Source: Chromobotia macracanthus (taxonomy: Eukaryota > Chordata > Actinopteri > Cypriniformes > Botiidae). Taken from it: a stretch of 64,000 bases of DNA. The notes under the pieces are model-generated. The model was not told the DNA's origin and did not search any database. It worked only from the letters and a program-made list of their open reading frames with translations. The position numbers and the translations under genes are program-made. The stretch lies in contig JAZGTH010000007.1 in NCBI GenBank assembly GCA_036877525.1, forward strand, positions 7,129,501-7,193,500, given 5' to 3'. Shown in pieces: positions 14,601 to 27,344 of the stretch. Within the stretch, counting starts at the first letter, position 1, and every line of letters starts with the position of its first letter.

Positions 14601-14830
14601 TGGACTCAACCTGTAAATGCTGAGCCTCATATCATTAAACCAATGGTCAACCAGATTCTCTGGAGGTGAAAGGCGTACTAGTATTAGACACGTCTAATTT
14701 TCCTCGTTATTGTCGCCATTTTCTCTCTTTCTCTTCCTCCTACTCATCACTCTGGGATGGAGGATTAATGTGTTGATGTACATTAGCTCCTGGGCCAGAT
14801 GGTTTCTTTCATCACCATTCCTTTCCGTTG
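8640..14830. other. Intergenic, no gene seen
   Basis: Holds a CT microsatellite at 9537-9556, a GA-rich stretch at 10551-10588, and a GC-richer block at about 12515-12765 in which long frames are open on both strands at once; that block has no recognisable protein and is better read as low stop density. A nuclear-receptor-like site is listed separately. Confidence 0.5.
14146..14174 (-). promoter_or_regulatory. Perfect DR1 nuclear-receptor site with a third half-site
   Basis: Plus strand TGACCTTTGACCT at 14162-14174 is the reverse complement of AGGTCAAAGGTCA, the consensus DR1 bound by HNF4, RXR, PPAR and COUP-TF proteins. Another TGACCT half-site lies at 14146-14151 in the same orientation. 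It is far from any gene seen here, so function is inferred only. Confidence 0.5.
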
Positions 14831-14833
14831 CTT

Positions 14834-14853
14834 GCTCTCTCTCTCTCTCTCTT
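14834..14853. repeat. (CT)n microsatellite
   Basis: Ten CT units inside a longer pyrimidine-rich stretch (about 14700-14880) that generates spurious Ser/Leu-rich open frames. Confidence 0.95.
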
Positions 14854-15006
14854 TCCCCCTCTCTGGTTCTTTCTCCCTTCAATCTGCTTGTGGTGAGAAA
14901 GAAAAACAAACTTGAGGTGCATTAAGACCTGAGCATGAACCTTCCTCTCCTGAAGGACAGTGAGGGTAGTTCAGCTCTTCCAGTCCATCTCCACTTTAAT
15001 TCAATT

Positions 15007-15040
15007 ATTTGGTAGATACTTTTATCCAAAGCAACTGCAG
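15007..15040 (-). repeat. SINE-tail fragment
   Basis: Plus strand TACTTTTATCCAAAGCAACT matches the inverted fish SINE tail. No tRNA-like head is seen nearby, so it is a 3' fragment. Confidence 0.6.
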
Positions 15041-15049
15041 TCTAAGTTT

Positions 15050-18000
15050 ACGCTCTCTAGGTGTGTGTGCTCTATGATCTGACAAACCAACTGCTGACAA
15101 TTGTCATTTCCTGTTTGTCTTGTCACAAATCTGTAGATTTGTGAAAATGGTACATTTCAATCTCCTTCATATCACTAGCTCACACTAGCTCAGGTAAGCT
15201 CAGGTAAACACACAAATGTTGCAGATAAAAAACAGACCAAGTCCTTGCTAAAAAGGTCACAGGATCAAAAATAATTTACATTTTAATTAATAGTTAGTTT
15301 TAATTAATAACAGCATCTAATGTAAAAACTGAGGTTTTGGTACTCTATTATAGGCATTCAGTACTGTATTATTCTAGTCTTGCAGACAATAGTTAGTCTG
15401 TAAATATATTGATTCATGTCATGATTGCTCATGAGACTTTATATACAAATTGCTTTTTATGTGAATTCACTTTTGTAATGGAAACAGGCTTCAGCTAGCT
15501 CATGCAAATTCCCAGACATGGAGTAAAAAGAGGAAACGAAAGAGGAATATATTTCCAAAGCAGCATTGGAGGAAGCATCTCTTGCTGATGTGATATATGA
15601 GGCACTTTTTCCTTCTCCATTCCAGGCCTGTAGGAGGCAGTTTCATCCCTCTCTGCAGGGGAGTTTAGATTTATGGACCTGAAACTATATGCCTGTATAT
15701 ATGCTTTTCAGCCCAGGCTCTTTATCAACATCAATGTAGTTTATATAAGGAAGCAAATCACATTTATTTTCTAAAGCAGTTCATTTAGCATGAGCATATC
15801 GGGTCCAAGCGTAGGTTGACTGCCATTCACAGGCTGTATCTTTATTTACCGCAGGATTCCTGTATTTGTGTAACATTACCGACTGGGTGCCTCATTCAGA
15901 ATCCGGATGTCTCGGATGAAAAAATCTGGCCGGGGAACATGATCATTGGAAATGACACTGATCACCCAAACACATCTCTCTCCTGGAGTGCATCTGTTTC
16001 TGCCTGTGTGCTACTTTGCTGCTCACCCTCCTGTTGTTTAGTCATAAAAGAATATAATATCTTTAGCATACCCCGGGGCCGGGGACTACTGCCTCTCAAG
16101 GCTGTTGAATGTTATGCTGCTATAACAGGGAGGATGTCTCCAGCAGCATCTGTAAACAGACGCCTGTCTCGGCGGTCTGGTATAAACGCACAATGTAAAC
16201 ATACTGGATGCTGAACGGACTTGTGGGGTAATGAGAGCAGTACATAATCCCGCACACATGAGAGCAATCAAAAAATGTGTTTCTAACTAGCCGGCCCCTT
16301 CCTCCTCACTCCTATTTTCCTGTCTCCATCCCTTGTTTCATCCACCGGTGCCCCCGAAGCCCCCTTAAAGCTGTATATGAAATCCTTCACTCCATCTCCA
16401 TCCTGTAACGCTTCGATTCTCAAATCATCCATTCTCTAATGTGTTGCGGTACTCAATTCTGAACATGAAACCCATGGATAACAGGCTCCATCTGTAGGGT
16501 ACATGCACTTGTGTGTGTGAGGCAATGATTGCAAGTGTACAATGTAAAGACATTGTTCTACACTAAATAAATCACAGAGGCTGCAATGAATAGCAACAGC
16601 AAGGAGACATTTTTGATGTAATGCTTTTGATGTCCTGATTTATAGGAAAGACAAAGGTTAAAGGTGACTCCATGTGTGTGCGGGTATGTGGGATTTTGAT
16701 TCTGTGTGTATGTATGGCGGAGCATGTTATTTTGACCTGTTCACCAACCCTGCTGTGTGGGCATGGTACGCATCCTCCCTTCATTTATCACAGTACAGTT
16801 CCCTGAGGAAATAAGAGCCAGAGAGCAGTTCCCTCAGTGCAAGGGAGATATACAGCAGGCTCTGCCCAGGCAGACAGCTTCCTCCTCTGACATATGGGCC
16901 AGAAGCAGGGGCCCCAGAACCAGTCTGCCCTGTCCACACACACCAGTGGGATAAACCATATCCTGTATGGACTAAACTTCAGCCTCTCTGTGGCAATTAT
17001 TAAAAAACAAAGAAAATGCTATGTCTGAGGTTTAAAAAATTAATTCAGTTTTGTGTGCGGAACAAGTCGGAAATTAGTTTATTGACTGAAAATCTCTATA
17101 CCATAGATGCCAAATCTTTTCGAACTTGTTACGTCAGGATGCTTCCTCATTTGTGATTCCTTTAGGGGTAAAGCATATGTTAAAATAATAAATGAAAAAT
17201 GATGCATCGTGCCGGAGTTTATGTTATTTTAGACACGTGATGGAGTTGATTTTCGTGTGTGTATCATAACCGAAACTGTATGTGATGAACCAAAATTAAA
17301 TATGCACATGCGTGAATAAGATTTGAAATTATGGTGTATGGTGGAGAAGATTATCAGTGAATACAGCTTTGGTCTTTTCCTTAACTTCCCTTGTTCTCTG
17401 GTAGTCTGTGAACTTATCTTCCCCTATATCAACATTTAGTTTGGAAATCCTGCCTCATTTTAGCTGTTATATATACACTATTCATCGTTAGTCTCTCCCT
17501 GCAGCTGCATCTGAGGGATCTGTCAGGATTTCTTTACAATGGCAGGCGGGGCCTCTGCGTTCCACCTCCACACTTTTTTGGTTTACCTTTTCTAAATTAC
17601 TGCAGGTCTGATCACTTTTTTAACCTCCTCTGTCACTCATTTTTCTCATGCAGGAAGATAAAGAGAAGGCAAATGACTTAAGGTCATGAGTGGAGTCAGT
17701 CTTTCTTACACCTGCAAATATATTTGTTATTGTTCAATTTCTAATAAATGTTACTTTTTTATTATGTGTCTTTCTTCAAAAGTTTCATGACTCTAGTATT
17801 AGTACCTGCAGAAACATTTCTTTGATGTGTGGTATAAAACCTTTATTTGAACATGTTGTCTTGGGAACTGTTTAGTGAGGACTTTCTGAAAACAGAATTT
17901 TTGCCAATTTATTTGGTGACACTCAGGAATGACACAGTTTGCCTTTAAAAAAATCCTGTCTGTAAAAAAGTTTACAGACAAAGATTGACTGAACAAGTTA

Positions 18001-18590
18001 CTGGGAGAAAGAACCCAGTGGAGGGAATGACGCCATGATATGACATACTGTATCTGGCTGCAGAGCCTCACTGCAGGCTGTTAATGATCACTTAAATGCG
18101 AGTGAGAGGACCGTGGGCAGGTTACTGATGGTCACAATCCCATCTGAGAGCCTGGGGAACACATATTACTGATGATAGTCCCCACACACCAGAGAGGTTC
18201 CAATTCACTTATGGGAGTCTGGAGAATCCAGAGATCTGATTATTCACAATGAGAATGGCAGAACCCATGGAGTTCTCTGTGTAAAATTCCATCTTTTTTT
18301 TTACTGGCAAGTGTAATACTTATGCTGGCTGTCTCGAAGTGAAATTGAGGCTCACGTGCAGTCATTTATTTCACATAAAGCGATTATTCAGAGCTCATAC
18401 TGTAACCCTTTACTAACACTAATGTATTAGAGGCTACAGTAATTAAACTCCCAGCTGTTTCATTCATTCCAGTATTGTTTCCTTCTCTCCTCAGATTTCA
18501 GTATAATTTCCACACTTTGTTACACTTTAACAGACGTATTCAAATTCAGAATTAGGTAGATTTTAGCATAATTGTTTTTTAAAGGAAATT
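15050..18590. other. Intergenic, candidate regulatory patches
   Basis: No gene recognised. Two TGTAAACA forkhead sites (16151-16158 and 16194-16201) fall in a GC-rich non-repetitive patch at about 16070-16330. A 10-bp perfect hairpin lies at 17957-17980. Confidence 0.5.
17957..17980. repeat. Perfect 10-bp hairpin
   Basis: TGTCTGTAAA, 4-nt loop, TTTACAGACA. Short and AT-rich; could be chance or a repeat terminus. Confidence 0.8.
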
Positions 18591-18591
18591 A

Positions 18592-18620
18592 AACGTCAAA
18601 CATAAAATGTGTTTGACGTT
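18592..18620. repeat. Perfect 10-bp inverted repeat beside MITE copy 2
   Basis: AACGTCAAAC, 9-nt loop, GTTTGACGTT. It ends 6 bp before the left end of the element at 18627. Confidence 0.85.
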
Positions 18621-18626
18621 GCAGTT

Positions 18627-18897
18627 CCTAGCTAACAATTTTAGGTTGTAAGAACATTTTTCCAGTGTTTCCATTAAGTACAAAAACATTAAAAATGTTA
18701 TTTTAAATGTCCTAGGAATACTCAAAACATCCAGTTTTTTAGACATTCTTTTAATGTTAATGCTTGGTTATAAGAAAGTTATTCAGACTTTTTTCAATAT
18801 TGTAACATTTTTTAAATGTTCCACTAACAACTTAATAATGCTTTTGTTGTGCATTTTGTGTTAGCCAACATTCTAAGAACGTTCCCTGTTAGCTGGG
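18627..18897 (+). mobile_element. MITE-like element, copy 2
   Basis: Left end CCTAGCTAAC and right end GTTAGCTGGG form near-perfect terminal inverted repeats. The internal segment GCTTGGTTATAAGAA followed by TAACATTTTTTAAATGTTCC is shared with the copy near 27355, and the left half matches copy 1 in reverse. 271 bp, no open frame. Confidence 0.78.
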
Positions 18898-18899
18898 TT

Positions 18900-21800
18900 G
18901 TGGTAGCCTACATTTGTAACAGATGAATCTGAAGGAAATCCCCTTACTACAAATCCTACACATGGGCAGCATTCCTTATGAGAGGGAAGAATGTTGGCAC
19001 ATGGAAATGTACCAGCCCACTGTTTTCTTGTGTGACACACTGATCTGAGACCATTCAGTCTCGTGTAAAAGCAGTTACAGCCATGAATGGGTCACATTAT
19101 CTGTGATACTGTTTATAATCATCATTCAAAGAGGAAGAGGGAATATGACACTCAGTACATGCATATTTCTGTCACAGATACAGTTTTGGCAGGCCTGGGT
19201 TAACTTATGCACTATATGTGCCATGATTTATGGAAAACAGAAAGTGATGATGCCTCTCTCTCATATCCATGCCCACAATGCTCTGTACTGGGCGGCTTTT
19301 ATGCACCACATGGGGCAACTGTTGACCAGCTGTTTGAGGAAACTGCAGTTGTGTCCTCCAGCATCCTCTGCCACAAAGGGGCACCTATAGCTGCAGTACG
19401 CAGCAGACAGACATTTGCACATACAGTCCCATACACCCCACAGTAGAGGACTAGAGGAGCCTAGAAAGAGGTCAACTCTGTTCATGTGGCTGGTCCGCAT
19501 TGATTGTTAGTGGTTTGAACCTCAGTTGATTTGTAAATGTCCTTGTGCTCATAGGAACTTGAGCACTCAGAGGAAGACTGCAACAAGAGGGATAAAGATT
19601 TATGTCTCCAGTCTGCCAGTTGGAGAACATGATTAATTGAAATCCCTTCATCTTTATCCAGTCTCTCAATCCTTTTCTTTCCCAATGTTTCAGTATTTCA
19701 GTGTGTTTTATAGGCATGGCAAATAATAGTACATAGCTTAACAGCACATTGCCAAAGCACTGTCACATGTGATGATGTTTATAGAGAATGTATAGTCTCG
19801 GACTAAGATGTCCATGGACCGTCCACAGTCCAATTACAGATGTATATTTGTACACAAAACCACTTTCTCAATCTGGCAAGATGTAATCCAATTTGCTGAC
19901 TTTATGCAACTTTCATAAGTAAAGACACAAAGAAATAATATTTAATAAAAGTTACATTTAATCCTCATAGTTATTTTTGCAAACTAAGTATTTAAGATGG
20001 TGTGTTGTGTTAAAGATTATTTAGATTATTGTAATTTGCATTGGATAAAAGTGTCTGCCATGTGCATAAATAAATGCACTTTTTTCACTTATTATCTTTT
20101 AAATCATTAAATGATTTAACATATCATACTTTTACCAACTATCATACTTTTAAATGACAATTTCAATTCCTTCATATTTTCTTGCCCCTTACTGGCATCT
20201 GTCTTTTCCTCTGTTCACATCTTCTTCAGCAGTTTACTACAAGCTGTTGCTGTGTTTGTGTCTGGTAGACTCTGCCACCATCACCTGTTGAATTCCACTC
20301 TCCCAGCCCCCCTCACTCACAGAGCCACAGGTTGAGTTACACCAGATGTGGAGTCTTGCTGTTTGGAGAGACTAATTGTTTTTCACTGCCGCAATCTCAT
20401 TGGCTTCTTTCACACGTGCATAAATGTATTTAACATTAGCTTTTGCTCCTCTTGTTCAGAAGTCCCAGGCTACAGCAGAGTCTGGAGGGGAGAGTTGAGC
20501 TGACTGAGGAATGACTTGCTCACTGCAGTACATGGAACATTTTCTCCTGCCAGGTTCAACCATTGGAGTGGAGAAAAGTCATAACCATGATAGATAGTCC
20601 CTGTGTGTGTACTGAATGTGTGTGTGTGTGTGTGCAGGTTTCTGCCTGTTTGTGTGCATAGCGCCCACGTACACATACAAACACACTCTTTTCCTAGTTG
20701 AGTATGTGCATGTGACCATTTCAGACAATTTGTGTAACAGGGTGTGTAGCTTAGCGCTTTGTCGGGTGTGTGTATGTGCGTATGGGTCTCCCGGGCCTGG
20801 CCATAACGGTGATGGATGGTGCGTGTGTGTGGAGGCCATTATTATTTGTTATGTGAGCGGGTGTGTGTGACAGCCGTTGTGGGCTGTACACCTGCTGTGT
20901 GAGCTGAGAGGCCGAGCGGGAGGAACAGCTGTACGCATTGATTTAGCAGCTCGCTCCACAGTCTGCAGGAACAAATCAAGCAACGGCTAATAAAACCTGC
21001 CTTTATGATCAGACCCAACTGCCCCCAAAACAACTGGCTACATCATGTGTTTCTCTAACACCCGCTATTCCTCAAAATTAAACCCTGGACTAAGGTGTCA
21101 CTTCTGGCCTCTTTAGTTTTAACATCTTGGCTAACGAGCGCTTGTAGCTGATTTGAGACAGAGTGTGAGTTTTAGGGCAGTGTTTTCTGTGACTACGAAA
21201 AGTTACGTAGGTTGTGAAAGCAGTTTATGTATTTCAGATAGGGTTGCTAAACAATCGAAAAATTAGATATTGAATTAAAAATGATATGCTGATAAATTAA
21301 TTACATATGTCAGCTGCATTTACATATGCTTGCTGATTATAAGAGAATTTGAAAGCCATTATACATTATTGTGGCTAATAAATAAATATTTAATAGATCG
21401 CAAAAATGTGTTAAATTGACAGCCCTGATTTCACAGTTTTGGTGTTAAGGAGATTAAATTGCTGGTGTTATTTCAAGAGCATGTCTGAAAGACATCAGCT
21501 GTCTGATAGCAGGACAGTGTGTTTACAGCTGTACGTTTGCTGTCTGGCCTGCGTGAACGTCCAGCAACAGTGCTTCCATTGTTAGTACCGGGAGCTATGG
21601 TCTGCAGCCAGGCAGAGAAGGGCGTACCAGCTGAATACCAGAAGATTGGACATGGCTCCTGTTTCAGTGAAATTTGCATTAGACACACACAAAAACAAAC
21701 CAAAGTGACACATGTAGTTTAAGCCAAGATCTGTGAGCATCGGCACAGAGTAAATCAACAATACACATTGTGTTTCAGATAGCCAGAAATTTTTGAGGCC

Positions 21801-21913
21801 ATAGCAATGCACACATATAAACACAACCACACACGTACAAATACTGCTGCAGCCATTTATCCATCTATCTACACAATATCTATGGCCTGATGACAACTGG
21901 CCAATGGTCAATG
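18900..21913. other. Intergenic, no gene seen
   Basis: Contains a GT microsatellite at 20601-20634, a SINE tail at 20031-20079, and a GC-rich non-repetitive patch at about 20860-21030 that is a candidate conserved element. Confidence 0.5.
20031..20079 (+). repeat. SINE-tail fragment
   Basis: Reads GTAATTTGCATTGGATAAAA then GTGTCTGCCATGTGCAT, matching the fish SINE tail on the plus strand. Confidence 0.65.
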
Positions 21914-22080
21914 GAGTGCTGGTGTGATGATGTCACAGCAGGAGAATCAGTGCTCAGGGTGCTACGCCGTCATAAGAACTGGAATATTTGACACACCGGG
22001 TGCTGCAATGTCACAGAAACCCCAATATTAAGCAGGCTGGGTGTGATGTTGTGATAACCACTGGAACTTTGTTAAAGAAA
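21914..22080. repeat. Decayed minisatellite of about 41-bp units
   Basis: Units start near 21914, 21957, 21998 and 22039. The second and third are each exactly 41 bp and begin GGGTGCT; the fourth begins GGGTGTG. Shared words are GATGTCAC/AATGTCAC, ACTGGAA and CAATATT/GAATATT. Confidence 0.6.
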
Positions 22081-25000
22081 TTACATGTTAAGCCCAAATG
22101 GGACCCTGGTGCTTTGGTGTGAAGGTGTCAGGCTGGTGGACTGACTGTGGCTTACTGAGCCTGACCAGTGGACAGCCTTGTTAGTAATGCTGTGGGTAAT
22201 GCCTGGGCAATATTAATGATAGCATTTTTTACATCTGTTGAGCCAGTCTCCTGTTTTCTTGCAGATTGCATATTGTTCTTATAATTAATTTCTTATTATT
22301 ATGATATTTTTCTGTGATATATTTCTACTTATTTATTGGTAAAATGCTCCTGTGTTCCTGCAGCTCAGCTGATAACAAATGGAATGTGAGGAACACCAAG
22401 AAAAAGGTTAAATTTCCAGGAAGTGAAAGGATGGACATCTATGTTCTAGATACACTTTAAATAAATGTGTTTGGCAAATGCACAAATGCATACGCATTTA
22501 AAATGAGCTTTTAAATATGATCTGATATTGCATATATTCTTCAGGATTAAAAGATGGTGTATATATTGACTGTAATGTAATGTAGAAAGCCTTTTACACT
22601 CCCTGAAACATTTGAGGTGGCAGTAATACAATATAAAAGAAGAGTCTGAGTAAAACTATAGTGCTGAGCGATTGACTCTGACAGTTCAGTCTCACACACA
22701 CTGGCTGCTTGTGATATCTGTTTCAAAAGTCCCACAGGAAGGTTAGGACCTGATATGCTATAAATAATCATCCATCCTTCTGGGTGTGTGTGTGTAAGAG
22801 CAGACTGTGTGAATGTACATATGTATTTTTAGTGCATTCCTATGTGTGTATGTGATTACTCTCAGCATGTGTATTTGTGTGCTGGCCTGCTATCTTTACA
22901 TGTACTGTATGTTCCCATTCCCAGCTAGATATGGAAGTAGAGTGTAATGTGTCAGGAAGACCTAAGCTGCAGGATTTCATCACATTTATATTACAGGTGC
23001 ATATAAAATAAGTAAGCACTTAAAATGGAGTGGAACAAAACATGATGATCTACTGCTTACAGGCCTCCCAACATGATACTTTGACTTATCCCATAATGCA
23101 CTTTGTTATATGTCTTACTTCAATATCAAACTCAGTAGACTATCTCTTTATGAACCTTTATGGACTCAAGTTATTTTAGCTACACTATTAAAGGATTCAG
23201 TGATATTTTAAATATAGGTTGTTCTATACTTAAAATAAATGTACATGTATTTGCACCACAAACGTCAGGACCCAGGGGCTGATTCATACTTGTGCCCGTG
23301 GCTCCTTAGGAACAGCCCTTAAATTATGCAAAAGGAAAAGGGCTGCCAGACAGAAAATTAAGGAGGAAAAAACTTTTCAAGTTGAAATATTTACTGGACA
23401 CAACTTCAGGGCCCCAGACATCCCTTTATGGCTCCAAGTTCCCCACTCTCAGAATGAGTTTCCGGACCGTTTTTCCTGCATCAAGGAACTGTCGGCACCC
23501 CAGTCCACTTTATTCCCTCATCCCACTCTGTACTTTAATTATTGTACAGTGATGTCAGAGGATTCATTTTGGGTCTTCGATTTAAGGCAAGTTTCTCGCT
23601 GATGTTTCATGCCGCTGTCAGGCCCACGTTACGGGGATGAAGGCTGTCCAATCAGTCTGTTGAGTCAGTCGCCATTTGTGGAAGCCATTAGCCTGTTTTA
23701 CGCCTATGACCTTCATGTGTCCAAATGCCATGGAGTAGCAGTCTCGAAGAAGAAAACATTTGGTATTTAAATATTATTATAGGCCGACAGGAAGCCACAT
23801 GTCTAATTGTGACCCTGTGTGATTTTCACACTTTCAGCCGTTGATTCAGACAGATTTGACTGGCAGTATTTCACTTTAAACTGAAGTACGGGTCAAAAAT
23901 ATTAAATAAATTATGCCTCTGTGTATTCTCTTTCAAAACGTGATGTGTCGTGCATTACACTGGATGTAATATGAAAGCACTGAGCTCTGCTAAAGCCATC
24001 AGAGTCTCTGTTCTTTTCTCTTGTAGTTAGACATGTTACAGCAGCACTGGGAACTAGTTCTCTTATAAACACAGCTTTGGGTTACACGAATTGCTGTGGT
24101 CCTGAGCAAGAATGGCAATGTAAAGAGCTCTGTGAGAGATGTTTTATCAGGGTCCAGTTCCTGAGAGATGATGTGAGTGGATTTTACCACACAGGATGGG
24201 ACTTTACAAGCGTGTCTTTCTCTCACTTTGTCATCCTCACGTTTTATTTTCCACCAGCTGTCTGTCTTGTGTGTCACACGTAGTGTCTTTATATCCCACT
24301 TTCATTTGCTGCTTCCTGACATTATACTGAGAGAGGAAGGGAATACAGTGTATAGTGGAGTCCAAAAAGCCTGAGATCACAGTAAGTTTTGGGATTTCTA
24401 AACATGTAAAACCAGGAAAAGCTATAACATAAAACAAGAAATGTTTTAATTCACTGTTTGTCTTTATCACAAATTAAATGTAAGCAAATTGGTGACCATT
24501 GTCAGAACTCCAGAAAATCAAATTTCTTTGCTTTTATATATTCCCAAATAATCCTGGACAAACATGTATATATCAGCAGAATTTGTGCCATACCATTGAG
24601 ACATACCACATCCTTAGGATGTCTGAAATTAATGTACATTTATACTGCTATATTTTAATTATATATTTTAAATATATTAATAAGTTTTTATATTAAACCG
24701 CATTTATACATATGTACACTAGAAAAATGTACTGTGAGACCATTTAAAATTAATCATTAAGGGAAACCAAAAAGATGATTAACATGGTAAAAAAAACTTA
24801 AAAGAAACAAAGAAAAGAATAAACATTAATTTTAAACTAAAATCCTGATGTCAATTAAAAAACAACTGTACACACATAATATGTGTTCACTACCTATCCG
24901 TACATAGTACAGTTAATGTGTGGTCATTTTAAAATACTCTAATGTCCATTATGAATTCACATGCACATCTAGACTTTCACAGGCTTGCTTTCATCATGTA

Positions 25001-26019
25001 TGGGAAGCTGTGTGTGTCCTCCACATGTTCAAACATTTGTGGGAGGGGGGTTAAAGAGTGTGTGCTCATGACAGCCAGGTTCCTGTCAGGATCCATGTCA
25101 CTCCACAACCCTCAGTGCCACGCGTCTATGCAGAGGTGAAGGCGTCTCTCACCAGCACATCTGGCAAGCAGGAGAGGACTACCAATGTCCGTTCAGCACA
25201 CGCACGCATGCCTGCATGCACAAGCACTCATGGAAAATGGAATGTTTTGAAAACATGCTATTAATTCATTGCATTTAGGGAATAACATATATTGCTTGAG
25301 ACAGAGGTTAAGTGTGGTACTTGTCTAATGGTTTGAATGTGTTTTGACTTATGAAATTTCCCCAGGCCTAGATTGGAGAAATTGTGGCTGATGAGTTGTT
25401 GTTGTTGAGAATGGCTGTAATAACATCCTCATTACCAGTCAACTGTTTTTAGACAATCTTCTCTACAGATGCGCACTTCTCGTAAATTGTAAATAATTAG
25501 AGAAAAAGCCTCTTTTGTTTAAGCATATAATGGTTTTAAACTCATTTGACCTATGTCATCTGTAACATGGGCTCACGTCAGCCTGTGTTTGGATACGGAG
25601 ACTGACAGAAAACAAATGTCTGTGGAAGTAAATGTAAATCATTTAAAGCTGACGAAAGCTGTGCGCTTTTGGCCAATGGAACGTCACAGAAGGTTCTGAG
25701 GAATGTTCTCAGATTCGAGTCAATGCAATGAGACACTTGGAAAGAAAGCGGGAGGAATCCAAACATGTAATCTTTGAATAAAGGAGCAAAACGAGAGAAT
25801 TTTACAAGGAATTCACAGTTTTACAACAACCAGCAAATGTAAGGAGCCACTGAGCCAGTTGAAGAAGCTGTAACAATGGCAGTAACCACTCACTTACAGT
25901 TTAGGCCATAGAGCTACACTATACCAGCTGAATGCAGTTTAAAGGTTACAGCAAAGGAGGACGTTCAATGCAGAATAGGAATGTGGATACAGTTGTGTGT
26001 GTGCATGCATAATCGTTTA
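22081..26019. other. Intergenic, candidate regulatory patch
   Basis: No gene recognised. A degenerate SINE tail lies at 22449-22490. A non-repetitive block at 23450-23730 holds CCAAT (23648-23652) and TGAGTCAG (23661-23668, AP-1-like). The text at 24355-24375, starting GTGGAGTCCAAAAAGCCTGA, looks like a dispersed-repeat fragment. Confidence 0.45.
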
Positions 26020-26166
26020 TATTTACACAATTGGAAGATGCTTTAATAAAGCAACTTACAGTGCATTTAAGGTATACATTTGATCCGCATATGTGTTTCC
26101 TGAGAATCAAACCCACAACCCTTTGTGCTAATTGTGCAATGCTCTACCAGTTGAGCTACAGGAACA
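26020..26166 (-). mobile_element. tRNA-derived SINE
   Basis: On the minus strand it reads TAGCTCAACTGGTAGAGC (A box at 26147-26158) then GGGTTGTGGGTTTGATTCTC (B box at 26103-26113), a tRNA-like head, followed by a tail with GTAAGTTGCTTTATTAAAGC. This is the layout of common teleost tRNA SINEs. It is not a functional tRNA: stems are degraded and the tail is the SINE 3' region shared with the fragments elsewhere in the window. Confidence 0.8.
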
Positions 26167-26795
26167 CTTTAATAATCAGGACTAGGGGTGTTGCAATACT
26201 GGCATTGACAATAACTGTGATATTGTATAACCATGATTATTGATTCTGTGTTAATACAACACAAATGATGATGTTGTGAATACTTCAGTACCAGTATCTA
26301 GTTGACACTCCAACACAGTAGGTGGTGCTTTTGCACCCGTTTAACATTTTAGCCACAATGGTTACAAACTCGCTCTCTCTGCCTTCCTACACTCATATTT
26401 TAGGCGATTCATTAGTCAAAAAAGAGAAAACACTAAAACAAAATAAAAGATGAACTGATAACATTATTGTTTTTTATTTCAATAGATACAGTGATAAAAC
26501 TGTAACTGTAAAATTTTTTTGGGCCACATAACCATGTAGTGTCTGGACTGACCTTGATTACACATAGCAGGTGAACTTGGAAATACAGAATAGCCATGAA
26601 GGTTGTAATGTGGCAGGTTAAAGAGGGGAATGTTGCTGATGAAAACTGGGTGTGGGGACAACAAGGGTTGGGTACAAGTGTTCGGATTTGACAGGTAATG
26701 TTAGACACACTTTAAAGTGTGTATGTGGGGGGGGTTAATGGAGACCCTATAAAACATGCAGTGCTGCTGACAGTTGTTTTTAGGTTCTTCTTATT

Positions 26796-27248
26796 TTAAA
26801 CAGAATAATGATTCTCAGTTCTGAATCTTTCTAATCTCAGACTCTCTGCATAATCTTCCAAAACCTTCAGCTGCAATAAGCATTCACTCTTATCTGCCCC
26901 ATTACAGTTTGTTACGGCAAAAGGCAGTGCACAGGGTGATCTGTGCGCCCCGTTTTTAAGTATTGTCACCCTGCCGTCAACCCCTACCATGTGCAGTCCA
27001 CCTTCACTATATTTAGCCCACCGTTCTCTGGATAGCCACCCTGAAAACAAGCACTCCACTGATGCTGTCAGCCTGAATGATCTGTCAGGATCCAGTGCCT
27101 GCAGACATCCTTGAGCATGAGCACGAAACTTTCTGATAAGCTGTGAACAATGTTGTTGCATGTTAATGATCAGTGCTGCAGAAATGTGATGGATAAGCAT
27201 CCAGTCCCTCTTCTTCTCTCTCCCTCGCTGCTCTCTCTTTCTCTTCAT
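26796..27248 (-). other. 150-codon open frame, not recognised
   Basis: The longest frame in the gene-poor half. Its start is in a GA-type low-complexity tract (KRKREQRGREKKR), the rest is unlike any family I know, and there are no convincing flanking splice sites. The DNA at about 27030-27200 is non-repetitive and could be a conserved non-coding element instead. Confidence 0.2.
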
Positions 27249-27344
27249 AGTAATAAAACATCATTATTAACTTGGCCCACTCTGTCATACTAAGGTACAG
27301 TTATAGGAAAAAAGCAAGATACGGTAGATGCTATTATTCCTAAA

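Noticed and set aside
14694..14925. Pyrimidine-tract open frames on both strands
   Set aside because: Low-complexity CT sequence only.
26100..26160. Functional tRNA gene
   Set aside because: A and B boxes are present, but the acceptor and anticodon stems are not intact and a SINE tail follows.
26796..27248. 150-codon open frame on the minus strand as a gene
   Set aside because: Begins in GA-type low-complexity DNA, no known domain, no splice context or promoter; kept only as a low-confidence entry.
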